From an uncultured Bacteroidales bacterium (GTDB lineage: Bacteria; Bacteroidota; Bacteroidia; Bacteroidales; UBA932): a stretch of DNA of 62,939 bases. The notes beneath the pieces are model-generated. The model was not told the DNA's origin. It made no database searches and was given only the letters and a program-made list of their open reading frames with translations. A program made the translations under genes and the position numbers. Location of the stretch: contig CAMVGM010000007.1 in the NCBI GenBank assembly GCA_947167015.1, positions 1-62,939 of the forward strand. Reading direction: 5' to 3'. Below are positions 53,836-62,227 of the stretch, piece after piece. Every line of letters begins with the position of its first letter. Position 1 is the first letter of the stretch.

Positions 53836-54519
53836 ATGCTCATCGTATTGGAAGGCCTGGACGGAGCGGGCAAGTCCACCCAGGTCAAAATGTTCCGGGA
53901 ATACCTCGAGACCGTCTGCCCCCGCCTGGAATACATCCATTTCCCGCGCTACGACGCTCCCGTCTACGGCGCGCTGATCGGCAAGTTCCTGCGCGGCGGA
54001 TTCGGCTCGATCGAGCACGTGCACCCGCAGCTGGTCGCCCTGCTTTTCGCGGAAGACCGCCACGACGCGGCCCCGCAGATCCGCCGCACGCTGCGCGAAG
54101 GCGGCACCGTCCTGCTGGACCGCTACGTCTATTCCAACATCGCCTACCAGTGCGCGAAACTCCCCTCGACCGACGAGGCGGAGGAACTGCGCGAATGGAT
54201 CAACAACACCGAGTACGGACAGTTCGACCTCCCGCGGCCGGACCTCAACATCTTCCTGGACGTCCCGATCGGCTTCGTCGAGAAGAGCCTGGCCGCGCAG
54301 CGCGGCGGCAGCGACCGGAACTACCTGCAAGGCCGCCAGGACATCCACGAGGCGGACATCGCCTTCCAGCGGCGCGTCCGGGACATGTACCGCCGCCAGG
54401 CGTCCCTGGACCCGCATTTCATCACCGTGGACTGCAGCGACGCCGAGGGCGGGATGCTGCCGCCCGATGCCATCTTCCTGAAAATCAAGACCGTCTATGA
54501 GAGTTATCCGAAGGATTAG
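53836..54519 (+). CDS. tmk: Thymidylate kinase
   Basis: Phosphorylates dTMP to dTDP; 227 aa. P-loop GLDGAGKST (residues 7-15), DRYVYSNIAYQ (the DRY/DRX motif), and DLNIFLDVPIGFVEKSLAAQ before the LID region RGGSDRNYLQGRQDIHEAD. The frame is open upstream, but the ATG at 53836 gives the canonical start and lies just after a promoter box. The 3' end overlaps the next gene by 23 nt in another frame. Confidence 0.9.
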   Translation: MLIVLEGLDGAGKSTQVKMFREYLETVCPRLEYIHFPRYDAPVYGALIGKFLRGGFGSIEHVHPQLVALLFAEDRHDAAPQIRRTLREGGTVLLDRYVYSNIAYQCAKLPSTDEAEELREWINNTEYGQFDLPRPDLNIFLDVPIGFVEKSLAAQRGGSDRNYLQGRQDIHEADIAFQRRVRDMYRRQASLDPHFITVDCSDAEGGMLPPDAIFLKIKTVYESYPKD

Positions 54520-55558
54520 CGCCGTCCTGATCGGTTTCGTCCTCTTCCTGTCCGGCGTCCTCAAGCTGATGGATCCGGTAGGGGCGCGGCTCGTGGTGGA
54601 GGAATACCTGAAGTTCATGCACATCGAGTTCCTCACGGGCCTCTCCGGCGTGATCGGCTCGGGAATGGCCCTGCTGGAAGCGCTGCTCGGCGCCGCCCTC
54701 ATCACCGGAGTCTGGCGCAAGGTCGTGGCCGTCGCGACCGGCATCTTGCTGGGCTTCTTCACCATACTGACCGTCTTCCTCTATATCCGGAACCCCCGGA
54801 TGGACTGCGGCTGCTTCGGCGAGATCATCCACCTGACGCACCTGCAGAGCCTGCTCAAGAACATCGTCCTGCTGGTCCTCTGGGCCATCGCCTGCCTGCC
54901 GCTGCGCAAACAGGAACAGACGCGCAAGATCAAATACGTCAGTTTCCCCATCGCGGCCATCTCGGTCTGCCTCTTCCTGCTCTACTCTTCCCTGTCCATC
55001 CCGCTGGTGGACTTCACCCCCTTCAAACCGGGCGCCGAACTGATGCTCCCCGAGGACATCGAGGACCCCACCGACGAAAGCACGCCCACCCTGTCGCTGA
55101 GCAATGCCGCCGGCGAATACATGGACGAGATGCTGATGGAGGGCGACCTGATGGTCGTTTCCGTGTACGATCCCGGGAAACTCCGCCCGCAGCAATGGGA
55201 GAAGATCGAAAACCTGATGCGCAACGCCGCCGGTCTCGGCTTCACCCCCATGGTGCTGGCCGCCGCCACGCCGGAAAGCTGGGAGGAGACGGTCTCCTCC
55301 CCCGGCATCCTGTCCGCCACGTATTTCGCTGACCGCAAGAAACTCCTCACCCTGAACCGTTCCAACGGCGGCGCATCCTATATCCAGGACGGCCTCATCG
55401 TCAAGAAATGGGACAACCGCCGTCTGCCCGGCGAAGACACGCTGGCCGAACTGGCCGAGGTCGAGGTGACCGAGTCGCTCCTGTCCGAAAACAACGGCGA
55501 CCGCGTGAAATTCCAGGGTTTCCTGCTGTATGTCTTCGCAGTGATGCTACTGCTGTAG
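54497..55558 (+). CDS. DoxX/MauE-like membrane protein with C-terminal soluble domain
   Basis: 353 aa. The N-terminal half has four predicted membrane helices with the MauE/DoxX pattern ([20 protein letters not shown]) and a DCGCFGE cysteine motif near residue 100. A further helix follows, then a C-terminal extracytoplasmic domain with a thioredoxin-like layout ([11 protein letters not shown]) but no CxxC. This is the Bacteroidota BT_3928-like family; a role in disulfide or quinone chemistry is an inference. Overlaps tmk by 23 nt and the hisS end by 12 nt. Confidence 0.75.
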   Translation: MRVIRRISAVLIGFVLFLSGVLKLMDPVGARLVVEEYLKFMHIEFLTGLSGVIGSGMALLEALLGAALITGVWRKVVAVATGILLGFFTILTVFLYIRNPRMDCGCFGEIIHLTHLQSLLKNIVLLVLWAIACLPLRKQEQTRKIKYVSFPIAAISVCLFLLYSSLSIPLVDFTPFKPGAELMLPEDIEDPTDESTPTLSLSNAAGEYMDEMLMEGDLMVVSVYDPGKLRPQQWEKIENLMRNAAGLGFTPMVLAAATPESWEETVSSPGILSATYFADRKKLLTLNRSNGGASYIQDGLIVKKWDNRRLPGEDTLAELAEVEVTESLLSENNGDRVKFQGFLLYVFAVMLLL

Positions 55559-56899
55559 GAAGGCCAGGATCCCGGCCAGGTCCTCCTTGCCGAAGGACTT
55601 CTGCTCGCCAGAAGAAAGATTCTTCAGATTCACGATCCCCTGCTCCATCTCCGACACGCCGGTGATGGACAGGAACGGGATGGCCTTGCGGTCGGCATAA
55701 TCGAACTGCTTCTTCAGCTTGGCCGCATCGGGGTAGATCTCCACCGACACCCCCGCCGCACGCAGTTCGGCGGCAAGCGGGAGCAGATAGCGCACCTCGT
55801 CCGCGCCCATGTTCGCGAACAGCAGCGTGGCCGAGCCCTCCAGTTCCCGCGGGAACTTGTCCAAGCCCTTCAGCACGTCATAGATGCGGTCGGCGCCGAA
55901 GCTCACGCCCACGCCGGACATGTCCGGCAGGCCGAAGATGCCGGTGAGGTTGTCGTAGCGGCCGCCGCCGCAGATGCTGCCGATCTGCCAGTCGAGGGCC
56001 TTGACCTCGAAGATGGCGCCGGTGTAATAATTGAGGCCGCGCGCCAGGGAGAGGTCGATCTCCACCGGGGTGGCAAGTCTCGCCGCGGCGATTAGGCCGA
56101 AGAGTTCCTCGAGTTCGTCCAGGCCTTTCATGCCGGCCTCGGAGCCGCCCATGATGGAACGCATCCGTGCCAGTTTCTCCTCCGCGCTGCCGCTCAGGGT
56201 CAGCACCGGCTCCAGCACGGCGATGGCGGCGTCGGAGAGGCCCTTTTCGCGCATCTCGTCCTTGACGGCGTCCAGGCCTATCTTGTCCAGCTTGTCGATG
56301 GCCACCGTGATGTCCACCACCTTGTCCGGGAAACCGCAGATCTCCGCCAGGCCGGTCAGGACCTTGCGGTTGTTGATCTTGACGAGCACGCGCACCCCCA
56401 GTTTCGAGAACACCGCGTCCACGATCTGCACCAGTTCCAGTTCGCACAGCTGGCTCCGGGAGCCGATGGCGTCCACATCGCACTGGTAGAACTCGCGGTA
56501 GCGGCCCTTCTGCGGACGGTCCGCCCGCCAGACCGGCTGGATCTGGTAGCGCTTGAAGGGGAAGGACAGTTCGCCCTGGTGTTGCACGACGAAGCGCGCG
56601 AACGGCACCGTGAGGTCGTAGCGGAGGCCCTTTTCGCACACCTGCGGGGTCAGGGGCTTCTCGAAATCCACCCCGGCGAAGGCATCACCGGAATTGAGGA
56701 TGCGGTAAAGCAGCTTGTCCCCTTCCTCGCCGTACTTGCCGAGCAGGGTGGAGAGGTTCTCCATCGCGGGCGTCTCGATCTGTGCGTAGCCGTAGCTGCG
56801 GAAAACGGAACGGATCGTGTCGAATATGTAGTTCCGCTCGGCCGTCTCGCGCGGCCCGAAATCGCGGGTCCCCTTGGGTATGGATGGTTTCTGTGCCAT
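55547..56899 (-). CDS. hisS: Histidyl-tRNA synthetase
   Basis: Charges tRNA-His; 450 aa. Class II motif 1 (around [20 protein letters not shown]), motif 2 ([20 protein letters not shown], then [12 protein letters not shown]), the HisA segment [13 protein letters not shown], and motif 3 ([15 protein letters not shown]). The C-terminal anticodon-binding domain ends [10 protein letters not shown]. Start ATG 19 nt after a TAAATTTG box. Confidence 0.96.
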   Translation of the reverse strand: MAQKPSIPKGTRDFGPRETAERNYIFDTIRSVFRSYGYAQIETPAMENLSTLLGKYGEEGDKLLYRILNSGDAFAGVDFEKPLTPQVCEKGLRYDLTVPFARFVVQHQGELSFPFKRYQIQPVWRADRPQKGRYREFYQCDVDAIGSRSQLCELELVQIVDAVFSKLGVRVLVKINNRKVLTGLAEICGFPDKVVDITVAIDKLDKIGLDAVKDEMREKGLSDAAIAVLEPVLTLSGSAEEKLARMRSIMGGSEAGMKGLDELEELFGLIAAARLATPVEIDLSLARGLNYYTGAIFEVKALDWQIGSICGGGRYDNLTGIFGLPDMSGVGVSFGADRIYDVLKGLDKFPRELEGSATLLFANMGADEVRYLLPLAAELRAAGVSVEIYPDAAKLKKQFDYADRKAIPFLSITGVSEMEQGIVNLKNLSSGEQKSFGKEDLAGILAFLQQ

Positions 56900-56918
56900 T
56901 GACTTTGTATTAATTATG

Positions 56919-56935
56919 CAAATTTACTACTTTTG
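56919..56935. promoter_or_regulatory. Divergent promoter boxes, hisS / sppA
   Basis: A minus-strand TAAATTTG (56919-56926) and a plus-strand TACTTTTG (56928-56935) are 1 nt apart. Each lies 19 nt from its ATG. Confidence 0.55.
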
Positions 56936-56954
56936 CCAAAATTTCCCTTTTCCG

Positions 56955-58718
56955 ATGAAAGAATTTGTCAAAATGGTCCTGGCCGTGATCTGCGGCATCC
57001 TGATCCTGAGCATCGTCAGCTTCTTCCTCACCTTTGCGATGATCGGCGCGGTGGCCGCCGCGGGCAGCGGCAAGCCCGTCCTCCCCAAGTCCGGCGTGCT
57101 GTCCCTGGACCTCTCCAAGGTCATGATCGCCGAGCAGACGCAGGACGGCGGCTCCCTGAGCAACTTCAATCCCAATACGCTGCTGGCAGGCGGTGAGGCG
57201 CCCGCCAGCGTGATCGGCATCTGGGACGCCGTGCAGGCCATCAACGCCGCCGCCGAGGACCCGGCCGTCCAGTATATCTTCCTCCGCACCGACGGCAACG
57301 CCACGGGCGTGACGGCGCTCGGCGAACTGCGCGTCGCCCTGGAGCGTTTCCGCACCAGCGGCAAGCCCGTCGTCAGCTACCTGGAATCCCCCGGCACCGC
57401 GAGCCTGTACATCGCGTCCGTCTCCGACAAGATCTACATGAACTCCAGCCTGGGCCTGACCCCGCAGTTCACCGGCGTCGGTTCGCAGATGGTCTTCCTG
57501 GGCGACCTGCTGAAGCGCCTGGGCGTCAACGTGCAGCTGATCCGCCACGGCAAATACAAGTCCGCCGGCGAGATGTACACCCGCGGCAGTTCCAGCCCCG
57601 AGAACCGCGAGCAGTACCAGCGGATGATCGACTCGATGTGGGAAGTGATCGGCGCGGCGATCGCCGAGTCCCGCGGCATTTCCCTCGAAGAACTGGACGC
57701 CGCCATCGAAGGGCTCAAGTTCCGCCTGCCGCAGGACTTCGTGGACTGCAAGCTCGTAGATGAACTGCTCGACCGCAAGGGCCTGGAGGACAAGCTCACC
57801 ACCCTCGCCGTCGCCGACAAATACAAGGATATCAAGTGGATAGCCTTCGACGACTATGTGGACGCGAAGCTTGTCGCCAGCAAAGCCAAGCAGAAGATCG
57901 CCGTCATCTACGCCGACGGCGAGATCATCGACGGCAAGGGCAAGACCGAGATCGCCGGCGACCGCTTCGCCGCCGTCATCGAGAAGGTGGCCGCAGACTC
58001 CACCGTCAAGGCCGTGGTGCTGCGCGTCAACTCCCCCGGCGGCAGCGTGACCGCTTCCGAGAAGATCAAGAACGAACTCGACCGGCTCCAGCAGGTCAAG
58101 CCGCTGGTCGCTTCCTACGGCGACTATGCCGCCTCCGGCGGATACTGGATCTCCAACCGCTGCGACAAGATCTTCTCCGACGCCACCACCCTCACCGGCT
58201 CCATCGGCGTGTTCGGCATGGTGCCCGACTTCTCCGGTACCGCCAAGGACATCGCCCACGTGGGCATAGAGAGCGTCACTTCCCACAAGCACGGCGACAT
58301 GTACGGCCTGATGCGCCCCCTGGACGCCGAAGAGTATGACTTCATACTGACCGGCATCGAAGCCGTCTATGACCGCTTCACCACCCTCGTGTCCGAAGGC
58401 CGCGGCATCCCCAAGGAGACCGTGGACGAGATCGGCCAGGGCCGCGTATGGACCGGCGCCGACGCGCTCAAGATCAACCTCGTGGACGAGATCGGCACCC
58501 TAGAAGACGCCATCCGCTATGCCGCCACGGCGGCCGGAGAACCGGACCTCGCGAAGTGGAACGTGAAGGGTTATCCCAAACCGCTGAGCCCGATGGAGCA
58601 GTTCCTCGAGATGGTCGGGAACGCCCCTTCGGACGAAGAAGTGCTGGTCACGGCCCTCAAGCGCATCACCAAACCGCAGGTCCTCGCCCGCCTCGACACC
58701 GACATCCGCATCCAATAA
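56955..58718 (+). CDS. sppA: Signal peptide peptidase SppA, long (67K) type
   Basis: Membrane-anchored serine protease that degrades cleaved signal peptides; 587 aa with two tandem S49 domains. N-terminal membrane helix (MVLAVICGILILSIVSFFLT). General-base Lys in RHGKYKSAGEMYTRGS (first domain) and nucleophile Ser in GDYAASGGYWIS (second domain), the split Ser-Lys dyad of E. coli SppA. ATG at 56955 gives the N-terminal anchor; the frame runs upstream past the promoter. Confidence 0.93.
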   Translation: MKEFVKMVLAVICGILILSIVSFFLTFAMIGAVAAAGSGKPVLPKSGVLSLDLSKVMIAEQTQDGGSLSNFNPNTLLAGGEAPASVIGIWDAVQAINAAAEDPAVQYIFLRTDGNATGVTALGELRVALERFRTSGKPVVSYLESPGTASLYIASVSDKIYMNSSLGLTPQFTGVGSQMVFLGDLLKRLGVNVQLIRHGKYKSAGEMYTRGSSSPENREQYQRMIDSMWEVIGAAIAESRGISLEELDAAIEGLKFRLPQDFVDCKLVDELLDRKGLEDKLTTLAVADKYKDIKWIAFDDYVDAKLVASKAKQKIAVIYADGEIIDGKGKTEIAGDRFAAVIEKVAADSTVKAVVLRVNSPGGSVTASEKIKNELDRLQQVKPLVASYGDYAASGGYWISNRCDKIFSDATTLTGSIGVFGMVPDFSGTAKDIAHVGIESVTSHKHGDMYGLMRPLDAEEYDFILTGIEAVYDRFTTLVSEGRGIPKETVDEIGQGRVWTGADALKINLVDEIGTLEDAIRYAATAAGEPDLAKWNVKGYPKPLSPMEQFLEMVGNAPSDEEVLVTALKRITKPQVLARLDTDIRIQ

Positions 58719-58749
58719 TTTGGAAAGTTAAAAATAATTGCTACCTTTG
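58719..58749 (+). promoter_or_regulatory. Full promoter (-33 TTTG, -7 TACCTTTG) of tRNA-fMet
   Basis: TTTG (58719-58722), a 19-nt spacer and TACCTTTG (58742-58749) match the complete Bacteroidota consensus with ideal spacing, 13 nt before the tRNA. Confidence 0.75.
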
Positions 58750-58762
58750 CAGTCCCAAACAT

Positions 58763-58835
<73 letters not shown>

Positions 58836-58847
58836 CGAAACGAAACT

Positions 58848-58876
58848 ACGGCAGCCAAACGGCTGCCGTTTTCGTT
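58848..58876 (+). terminator. Intrinsic terminator after tRNA-fMet
   Basis: ACGGCAGCC (58848-58856), loop AAAC, GGCTGCCGT (58861-58869), then a T-rich tract (TTTTCGTTT). Confidence 0.85.
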
Positions 58877-59115
58877 TCTCCGCGGGAGACCGGGCCGCTG
58901 CGCAGCCCGACTTCCCTATCCCCCCTGCACCCCCCCAGGGGACGGGGGAAAGGATTCACCCGCACGGCTCACGCCGTCCCCCTTCGGTCGGCCTTCGGCC
59001 TCCGAATGCTGTTTTTATCCCGGCATTACCTTCCCGGCGTGCGCCTGACGGCGCCCCGGCCCTCCGGACCTCGTATTCTCTAAGTCCCAGCGGCAGCAAT
59101 TCACGCACTGTTCTG
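58877..59115. other. C-rich, hairpin-dense non-coding region
   Basis: No credible gene. It contains a series of short palindromes, among them TCTCCGCGGGAGA (58877-58889), CGGGCCGCTGCGCAGCCCG (58891-58909) and CGGCTCACGCCG, separated by pyrimidine-rich spacers such as CCCCCCTGCACCCCCCC. The design (small hairpins joined by C-rich spacers) resembles the centre of the repeat in polA, but no long identity is visible. Confidence 0.5.
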
Positions 59116-59232
59116 GGGAAGGTCTCTTTTTAAGGGCTGGACCTTCCCCGCTCATGCTGCCCCCTGAGGTGCTGTAGGCCATATTTGCCGAGGAAGGTGT
59201 CACGGTTGGAAAGAGACCTTCCCCATTTTTTG
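59116..59232 (+). repeat. 110-bp element with 15-bp terminal inverted repeats and a competing inner hairpin
   Basis: GGGGAAGGTCTCTTT (59116-59130) is perfectly complementary to AAAGAGACCTTCCCC (59211-59225), which is followed by a T run. A third segment GACCTTCCCC (59141-59150) can pair with the same 5' arm instead. This could be a terminator/antiterminator-like RNA switch, or a MITE-like remnant. No target duplication was seen. Confidence 0.6.
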
Positions 59233-59347
59233 CTTTTGGATAGAACGGCCATTCTTCTTATCTTCACACCGATAAATCGAGATTTACCGGGAGATACAGT
59301 TTGCTGAAGATTCGCTATATTTACACCAGTAAAACGATATCTTTATT

Positions 59348-59731
59348 ATGAGACGCATACTTCTAATTCTTCTGTGCATGGTGAGTTATTCCGCATATGC
59401 GCAACATACTGTTATCGTCAATCCTGACGGTTCCCACTCCGTCGCCATACATAGCGGCAACAGCACAACGATAGTCAATCCCGATGGGACTCATTCCACC
59501 GCCATACATAGCGGCAACAGCACAACGATAGTCAATCCCGATGGGACTCATTCCACCGCTATACATAACGGCAACAGCACAACGATAGTCAATCCTGATG
59601 GGACTCACACTGTCGTCATAAACAACGGGAACAGTGCGGCGAAAGATAACCCGAAGTGGAAAAAATGGTGGACTCGCAAATCTAAAATCAAAAAGAAAGG
59701 TTCATCCGTTAACGACCAGCCTGCAAACTAA
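59348..59731 (+). CDS. Secreted tandem-repeat protein
   Basis: 127 aa. Signal peptide ends near AYAQ (about residue 19). Residues 21-96 are exactly four copies of a 19-residue unit, consensus TTIVNPDGTHSTAIHSGNS (DNA period 57 bp, 59408-59635). A Lys/Trp-rich tail follows (KWKKWWTRKSKIKKKG). The unit has an alternating pattern with NPDG turns, which suggests a beta-solenoid or stacked beta-hairpins. No family recognised; function unknown. No good promoter box was found, only TATATTTA at 59318. A bidirectional terminator follows after the first 90-bp repeat. Confidence 0.75.
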   Translation: MRRILLILLCMVSYSAYAQHTVIVNPDGSHSVAIHSGNSTTIVNPDGTHSTAIHSGNSTTIVNPDGTHSTAIHNGNSTTIVNPDGTHTVVINNGNSAAKDNPKWKKWWTRKSKIKKKGSSVNDQPAN

Positions 59732-59740
59732 ATTCGGATT

Positions 59741-59830
59741 TATCGGTGCAAAGCATCCATGAATCGCCGGATTTCCAGCAGCCCTTCCAGGATGCAGAGG
59801 TTCGAGATTCGGAGTGTTCGGTCTACTCAG
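59741..59830 (-). repeat. 90-bp direct repeat, left copy
   Basis: 80 of 90 positions match the copy at 62831-62920. On the minus strand both read as the C-terminal end of a protein with conserved reading frame and stop (VDRTLRISNLCILEGLLEIR then RFMDALHR here). Half of the differences are silent. In both copies a stop codon immediately precedes the Val, so neither is a complete gene. Confidence 0.7.
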
Positions 59831-59831
59831 C

Positions 59832-59857
59832 AAAAGCCAGTCAGTCGACTGGCTTTT
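59832..59857. terminator. Bidirectional terminator between repeat-protein and AraC genes
   Basis: Perfect 11-bp stem AAAAGCCAGTC (59832-59842) / GACTGGCTTTT (59847-59857) with loop AGTC. The A/T ends give a T run on either strand. Confidence 0.75.
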
Positions 59858-59860
59858 CTA

Positions 59861-60670
59861 TTATAATGAGTTCTTGCGATATTCGCTGGGCGTTGTGTTC
59901 ATCACCCGCTTCATATAACGGGTGAGGGCAGGCTGGGAGGAGAAATACATCGCGTCCACAATATCTGTTAACGTGAGGCGCTGATCTGACAGGAGTTTCT
60001 GGAGTTCGTGAGCGGCGTAACTGTCAATCCAGTCCCCGGCAGGACGGCCTGTGATGGATTTGCTGATCTCAGAGAGATATTTGGGGGCAAGGCCCAGTTC
60101 CCGGGCATACCAGGCCACCTCCCGTTGCTCCCGGCAGTGCTCCTGGACAGACATCAGGAATCGCAGGAAATGGCGGGAGGTGATGTCTTCAATCTCCGCC
60201 TTCTCGATTTCCCGGGAATAGCTATTCCACATGTCATAGAGGAGAATGCCCAGCAGCGAGCCGACAATCTCCTCTCCGAAAAGGGTTCTCGGAGCGCGTA
60301 TCCTCTGAAAGAACTGCTTGAAATCCATACCGATAATCTCCAGTTCATCCGGGTCAAGACGGAACACCGGATGCTCCTTGATGTACATATACCCTCTCGT
60401 CGCCCAAATCATTTCGGGATTATGCCTGCCCAGGAAAGGATTGGAAATCATCAGCAGGTCTGCATCGAAATCTTCAGAGTACGAGATGTCCGCAAATTCG
60501 GTTGTCATCTGCCAGATAAGGAAGTCTCCCGCCGTGACCTCAAACAGTTTGTGGCCACAGAAAAAAGACATCTTCCCACCCTTGCAAAGTAGATGGATGT
60601 GGTAGTCCTTGTGAAAAGCATCCGGACGAACGAAATCGGCAAGGGTATTATAAATCAGGAAGTCTTGCAT
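59861..60670 (-). CDS. AraC-family transcriptional regulator
   Basis: 269 aa from MQDFLIYNTLADFVRPDAFH. N-terminal cupin-like sensor region, C-terminal AraC HTH pair: REVAWYARELGLAPKYLSEI with SITGRPAGDWIDSY, then LTLTDIVDAMYFSSQPALTR and the closing TPSEYRKNSL. The longer frame from 60715 would start upstream of the promoter box, so 60670 is chosen. Divergent from the acetyltransferase-reductase-flavodoxin genes, which it probably controls (inference). Confidence 0.87.
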   Translation of the reverse strand: MQDFLIYNTLADFVRPDAFHKDYHIHLLCKGGKMSFFCGHKLFEVTAGDFLIWQMTTEFADISYSEDFDADLLMISNPFLGRHNPEMIWATRGYMYIKEHPVFRLDPDELEIIGMDFKQFFQRIRAPRTLFGEEIVGSLLGILLYDMWNSYSREIEKAEIEDITSRHFLRFLMSVQEHCREQREVAWYARELGLAPKYLSEISKSITGRPAGDWIDSYAAHELQKLLSDQRLTLTDIVDAMYFSSQPALTRYMKRVMNTTPSEYRKNSL

Positions 60671-60692
60671 TGCTTTTGGCTGCTTTACAAGG

Positions 60693-60783
60693 CAAATATA
60701 CGCATTTTCCTCCAAAACAGAAAAATGGGTAAATCATTCCGCATTCGGGGTAACGCTCGGGTGCTTGGAACCCCTTACCTTTG
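60693..60783. promoter_or_regulatory. Divergent promoter region, araC-like / acetyltransferase operon
   Basis: A minus-strand TATATTTG (60693-60700) lies 22 nt before the AraC ATG. A plus-strand TACCTTTG (60776-60783) lies 26 nt before the acetyltransferase ATG. The 75 bp between would hold any AraC operator; no clear direct repeat was identified. Confidence 0.5.
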
Positions 60784-60809
60784 CGCCAGAAACAAAAACG
60801 ACCAAAGAT

Positions 60810-61334
60810 ATGGAAGCGTTTAGAGTAGATCCCAAGCAAACGACCGCCGAAGAGCACGCCGAAGGTGTGCGCCAGGCCCAGGTCCTTTTCAAACTCAACC
60901 ACACAATGCCCTTCACGGACGAGTATTATGCACTGGTTCGTGAACTGTTTGGTGAAAACCTCGGTGAAGGTGCGACCGTAATGTCCGGGCTCACCGGCGT
61001 ATGCTTCGACAAAGTCCGCATAGGCCGCAACGTGTTGATTATGAACAATTGCCTGATGATGTCCCGCGGAGGCATCACCATCGAAGACGACGCGATGATC
61101 GCAGCCAACGTGCAGCTCATCGCCAATAATCACGATCTTCATGATCGCACCATCCTCCTTTGCAAGCCGGTGCATATCTGCCGCAACGCCTGGATAGGCG
61201 CAGGAGCAACCATCCTTCCCGGTGTGACCGTCGGTGAGAATGCTGTAGTAGCCGCAGGTGCGGTTGTAACCAAAGACGTAGCCCCGGGTACCATCGTCGG
61301 CGGCAATCCTGCCAGGTTTATCAAGAATGTCTAA
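60810..61334 (+). CDS. Maltose/galactoside O-acetyltransferase-like protein
   Basis: 174 aa acyltransferase of the left-handed beta-helix family. N-terminal helical cap (AEEHAEGVRQAQVLFKLNHT). Hexapeptide repeats then run through MIAANVQLIANNHDLHDRTI (catalytic His region), IGAGATILPGVTVGENAVVA, VVTKDVAPGTIVGGNPARFI. The last block is typical of LacA/Maa-type O-acetyltransferases using acetyl-CoA. Acceptor unknown. First gene of a three-gene plus-strand set, 9 nt before the aldo/keto reductase. Confidence 0.85.
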   Translation: MEAFRVDPKQTTAEEHAEGVRQAQVLFKLNHTMPFTDEYYALVRELFGENLGEGATVMSGLTGVCFDKVRIGRNVLIMNNCLMMSRGGITIEDDAMIAANVQLIANNHDLHDRTILLCKPVHICRNAWIGAGATILPGVTVGENAVVAAGAVVTKDVAPGTIVGGNPARFIKNV

Positions 61335-61343
61335 ATCCACCCC

Positions 61344-62210
61344 ATGAACCAGACAACCATCACCCTCAACAACGGCGTCGTCATTCCCCAGTTCGGCCTC
61401 GGCGTCTATTCCATCCCCGCAGGCGAAACAACTTACAACAGTGTTCTCGCCGCTCTCAAAGCCGGTTACCGGCACATCGATACGGCACACGCTTACCAGA
61501 ACGAGCACAGCGTTGGCCAGGCCGTGAAAGATAGCGGCATTCCACGCGATTCCATCTGGATCACTTCCAAACTCTGGCCCAACGAGTACGGAGAAGGCAT
61601 AACGCTCAAGCAACTGGACAAGATGCTCGCTCGCCTTGGGCTCGAATACCTTGACCTTGTTTACCTGCACCAGCCGCTGGGTGACTATAACGGTGCCTGG
61701 AAAGAACTTGAGAAGGCACTTGAGATGGGTAAGGTCCGCGCCATCGGCATCAGCGACTTCGATTTCAACGACGAACTCTTCGAGTCCATCGTCATTCCCG
61801 CCAAAGTCAAGCCCCAGATGTTCCAGATCGAGTGCCATCCTTACGCCCAGCGCGAGCATTGGCAGGAAATGGCAGCCAAGTACGGCATCCAGATTGAGAG
61901 TTGGTTCCCGCTTGGCGGCCGCGACAGTCACAGCGAGATTCTCCGCGACCCGGTCATCAACTCCATCGCCAAGGCCCACGGCAAGTCCGCGGCTCAGGTC
62001 ATCATTCGCTGGCACCTTCAGAAAGGCTTCTGCATGGTTCCCGGCTCTTCCAATCCGGCCCATATCCAGGAGAACATCGAATCCTTCACCTTTACTCTTT
62101 CCGACGATGAGATGAAGCAAATCGCCGCTCTGAACAAGGAGAAACGCTATTTCAATATGTCCTACGAGCAGATCAAGGCTTGGATGGGCGATTACGAACT
62201 CTGGGATTAA
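61344..62210 (+). CDS. Aldo/keto reductase
   Basis: NADPH-dependent carbonyl reductase, 288 aa, TIM barrel. Catalytic tetrad Asp46 and Tyr51 (RHIDTAHAYQNE), Lys76 (WITSKLW) and His109 (VYLHQP). Cofactor-binding C-terminal segment MVPGSSNPAHIQENIESFTF. Resembles 2,5-diketogluconate-reductase/methylglyoxal-reductase types. With the flavodoxin and AraC it suggests a response to reactive carbonyls or redox stress (inference). Confidence 0.9.
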   Translation: MNQTTITLNNGVVIPQFGLGVYSIPAGETTYNSVLAALKAGYRHIDTAHAYQNEHSVGQAVKDSGIPRDSIWITSKLWPNEYGEGITLKQLDKMLARLGLEYLDLVYLHQPLGDYNGAWKELEKALEMGKVRAIGISDFDFNDELFESIVIPAKVKPQMFQIECHPYAQREHWQEMAAKYGIQIESWFPLGGRDSHSEILRDPVINSIAKAHGKSAAQVIIRWHLQKGFCMVPGSSNPAHIQENIESFTFTLSDDEMKQIAALNKEKRYFNMSYEQIKAWMGDYELWD

Positions 62211-62227
62211 TTCGGTATCTTCACAAA

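Noticed and set aside
59015..59203. Small minus-strand open frame in the gap after tRNA-fMet
   Set aside because: Runs through strong palindromes, has no promoter box and no recognisable domain.
59408..59635. 57-bp repeats as a CRISPR array
   Set aside because: Units are directly adjacent, in frame, and translate into a clean 19-residue repeat behind a signal peptide.
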